A stretch of 64,000 nucleotides of DNA from Coprinus comatus (taxonomy: Eukaryota > Basidiomycota > Agaricomycetes > Agaricales > Agaricaceae), in assembly GCA_034638255.1 (NCBI GenBank), contig JAWPGT010000001.1:2604001-2668000 (forward strand), written 5' to 3'. A program made the translations under genes and the position numbers. The notes beneath the pieces are model-generated. The model was given only the letters and a program-made list of their open reading frames with translations. It did no database searches and had not been told where the DNA came from. Of the stretch, positions 61,562-64,000 are shown piece after piece; within the stretch, counting starts at the first letter, position 1; each line of letters opens with the position of its first letter.

Positions 61562-63275
61562 ATGGCCTCAGTCGACCCCCAACCTACAGTTGGTACTATC
61601 ATTGAGATATCAAGAAAGATAAACGTAAGTAGGACTGCCAGTCAAATCGTACTATCTATACAACATATACATTCAGCACTGATTCCATTGTATTTTACTT
61701 CAGTATTGCAATGGTACGCAGTGTCAGTATTACTAGGAACTAGACAATTGAAGTTTACTCTATGAAGTTGCTGGTTTGACTGTGATGGCGAGTTTCAACG
61801 TTACAGACAGGAAAGATGCTGGGCTCAGACAAACTCGGTATACTAGGTTTTTGACTGGCTTTTAACACTCGAGATGGAAGTTGCGGTTGTTTGGGGATCA
61901 GAATGGGGTTTTATGAAGGTATTATACCTTCTGACACGCTACATGGCTTTCATCGATACATCTCTTATCTTCTATTGTAAGTATTCTTACTATTAACCTC
62001 ACCGAGTCTATTGGTTGAATATGTATTATCCTAACTAATATGTTATCCCTGGTTCTTCTTTAGACCAATTTGGATTCGCACTTCCTTATTCAACGTGTAA
62101 ACATATATACGAGACTGTTTCCTGTGAGTCTTATTCATAAGACTTGGTCAGGAGTCTAGTAACTACTTATTTACTTACACTCCATTTATTCAGGGATGTT
62201 TGTCTGTGGAACGGCTTTGTCAGACTGTAAGTAGGAATACATCTGATTTGTAAATTCACATCAACTAAGTATTTTCGATATTGGCAGTGATTCTCATTCT
62301 TAGAACTTGGGTAGCTTGGGGGAATGGCCGCAAATTAGGATATTTTCTACTTGCTATATTCTCCTCAATGACGATAGGGGTGTTCATATCTGTGGGATTC
62401 TATCTGCATAGTGCAGAACGTACGTATTAATTCATGATCAAGGATGATCATTTGGTTTTGGTTTGTAAGAAGGCTCTAACAATGTTATACTACCGTAGAC
62501 CATGCTTCAGTCATGCCTAATCTCTTCGGGTGCCTTGTGAAGGGAAACAAGAGAGATCTTTCGGTTCCCTACATGATCTCTATGGTGTATCTGTTTGGTA
62601 TGTTCGATGGCTTTCTCTCGGTTGTTGGTTGAAGATTTCCCTCTAATGGTAAATTTAAATACAGGTCTTTTGGTAATGATGATTGTACAGGCCCAAAGAG
62701 TCCGAGCAGGTCAGTAAACAATTACAGTCTCTATGTATTTCAGAAAGGTTGATGAGATCCCCATGATAGGTTCTAGGCAAAGTCGGAACTCTCCACTTAT
62801 GACAATTGTATATCGGGATGGTAAGCAAGAGCGGTTTCAAACTTGAACTTGAACATTCAACCGTAGGTTGACATACTTCCACACCCTTAGGTATAATATA
62901 TTACATGTACCTCTTCGGTGAGAACTATATAACAATCATCGATTGGGGGTTCCCAGACTCACCAACTAATCAACATTTAGGATTTTATCTCCTTGGTGTT
63001 ATTCTAATACTAAAATTGCCAGTAAGTTCTGTATGAGTGCGTTCTCCAACTATGATTGAACCATAATAACATTCTTTTCCTGCACTATTTTCTCTCTCTC
63101 TTCAACAATATAGCAAAACTACATCAACCTTATGCTCATGTATGTATCATTTCACCACAGGGTTCCCACATCCAATTGCTAACTGCACTTCATCAATAGG
63201 ATCATACGTGTACTATATTCTGTGCTCGCATGTAGGGTTGTATTACACATCAGAGAACAAGTAAGAGTTGTGTGA
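61562..63275 (+). CDS. DUF6533-type multi-pass membrane protein (paralogue B)
   Basis: Same exon order as paralogues A and C. It starts MASVDPQPTVGTIIEISRKI. The core reads DWLLTLEMEVAVVWGSEWGF and KVLYLLTRYMAFIDTSLIFY. Later exons give ILRTWVAWGNGRKLGYFLLA, NLFGCLVKGNKRDLSVPYMI, GLLVMMIVQAQRVRA, SPLMTIVYRDG, GIIYYMYLFGFYLLGVILIL and the C-terminal IIRVLYSVLACRVVLHIREQ, ending at TGA 63273-63275. The exon before SPLMT must use the acceptor at GATAG (about 62,769); the next TAG would break the frame. One intron (after the VTVM-like exon near 61,786) seems to begin with GC. About 300 residues; function unknown. Confidence 0.73.
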
Positions 63276-64000
63276 GCAGTGGGGGAGCCAGGAAAACAAG
63301 GGCATCACTGTGTCTTTGATAATATTTAACTTCGGATTATTAGTGCCAGGAAATGAATAGTTTTTTTGCTTGTTTTGTTTTCGTGTACATCAAATATACA
63401 TCTTGAGTCCCATCATCTAAAATTCTGCTACTCTATTGATTCATCATAATTTAATGGTAAATTAAGTTTGTAAGATTATGTGACTGGCTAGCCCGGAGCA
63501 ACAGGTGGACGAACAAACAGCCGTCATATTTCTATGATTTTTGGCACTTTTTGTACCGGAAAGCTCATGTGTAACCATATAGCGGTTTACAAGGTGTTCT
63601 TACACTAATTCGCACAACAGAATAAATCTGCACGTATCGTGTATTACGATGGAAGAAGTGTAAAAGATGCCTACTACGTAACTAGCTACTGATATATATG
63701 CATACTCCCCTAACTTTTTCATAGTTAGATAGATAACTCATTTAAAAATTCATATACAAGATCGTAAAATATTCTGTCTAAATGTCACAGCGGAACGAGA
63801 ATTTCTTTGAAAGTTTTTACATATCTCTGCCAATAACTATAGTGGCCATAGTTAACAAAAATTATTTCTACCCCACTCGTTTCTCTCATTCGTTTACCCC
63901 TTGTCTTGCCTCAGGACCGTGACCCTCCATCTGTATTCCTTACCTCATAGGCTACTCCAGCTTCCACATTATCGGTGATAGTGTTAAGTCTCGTTGTACT
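63276..64000. other. Right end of window, no gene recognised
   Basis: AT-rich sequence after DUF6533 gene B, including its probable 3' UTR. No coding region or repeat supported. Confidence 0.45.

Overview
The window is nuclear DNA from a filamentous basidiomycete, most likely a mushroom-forming Agaricomycete. The evidence is the gene style: many introns of about 40-70 nt, intron-bearing tRNAs, and families typical of or expanded in Agaricomycetes (DUF6533 and DUF6535 membrane proteins, divergent F-box proteins, HAM1-like protein, BTB protein, Ty1/copia elements). I cannot name the species. Family names come from recognising sequence motifs; no database search was run. Splice sites were assigned by eye from GT/AG signals, reading frame and paralogue comparison.

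Layout. 1-1713: 3' part of an acetyl-CoA hydrolase / CoA-transferase gene. 2.8-4.5 kb: DUF6533 membrane protein gene A. 7.3-9.5 kb: tRNA-Trp, a large single-exon F-box-like gene and a tRNA-like pseudogene. 9.8-12.3 kb: a tandem family of small secreted, probably GPI-anchored proteins (two intact, one broken copy between them). 13.2 kb: tRNA-Asp with an intron. 14.1-16.5 kb: a single-pass surface protein and a BTB/POZ protein. 18.3-22.5 kb: two very small cysteine-rich genes with the architecture of fungal metallothioneins, on either side of DUF6533 gene C. 23-29.8 kb: three genes in a row on the minus strand (O-fucosyltransferase-like enzyme, HAM1-like protein, seven-helix membrane protein).

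31.4-63.3 kb is a duplicated and transposon-damaged block: two nearly identical YqcI/YcgG-family genes, two related F-box-like genes (one decayed), two DUF6535 genes (one broken, one intact) and DUF6533 gene B. The broken DUF6535 gene is split by two full-length Ty1/copia retrotransposons (39,364-45,678 and 46,293-52,936). Each has paired LTRs and a perfect 5-bp target duplication. A third, roughly 190-bp insertion lies between them.

The main points are the two overlooked metallothionein-like genes, the doubly interrupted DUF6535 gene, the retroelements' conserved start codon inside the LTR just ahead of a primer site matching initiator tRNA-Met, and a consistent pattern of TGA nonsense codons and CpG-to-CpA/TpG changes that suggests cytosine methylation damage. 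No bacterial-type operon, CRISPR array or rRNA gene was seen.
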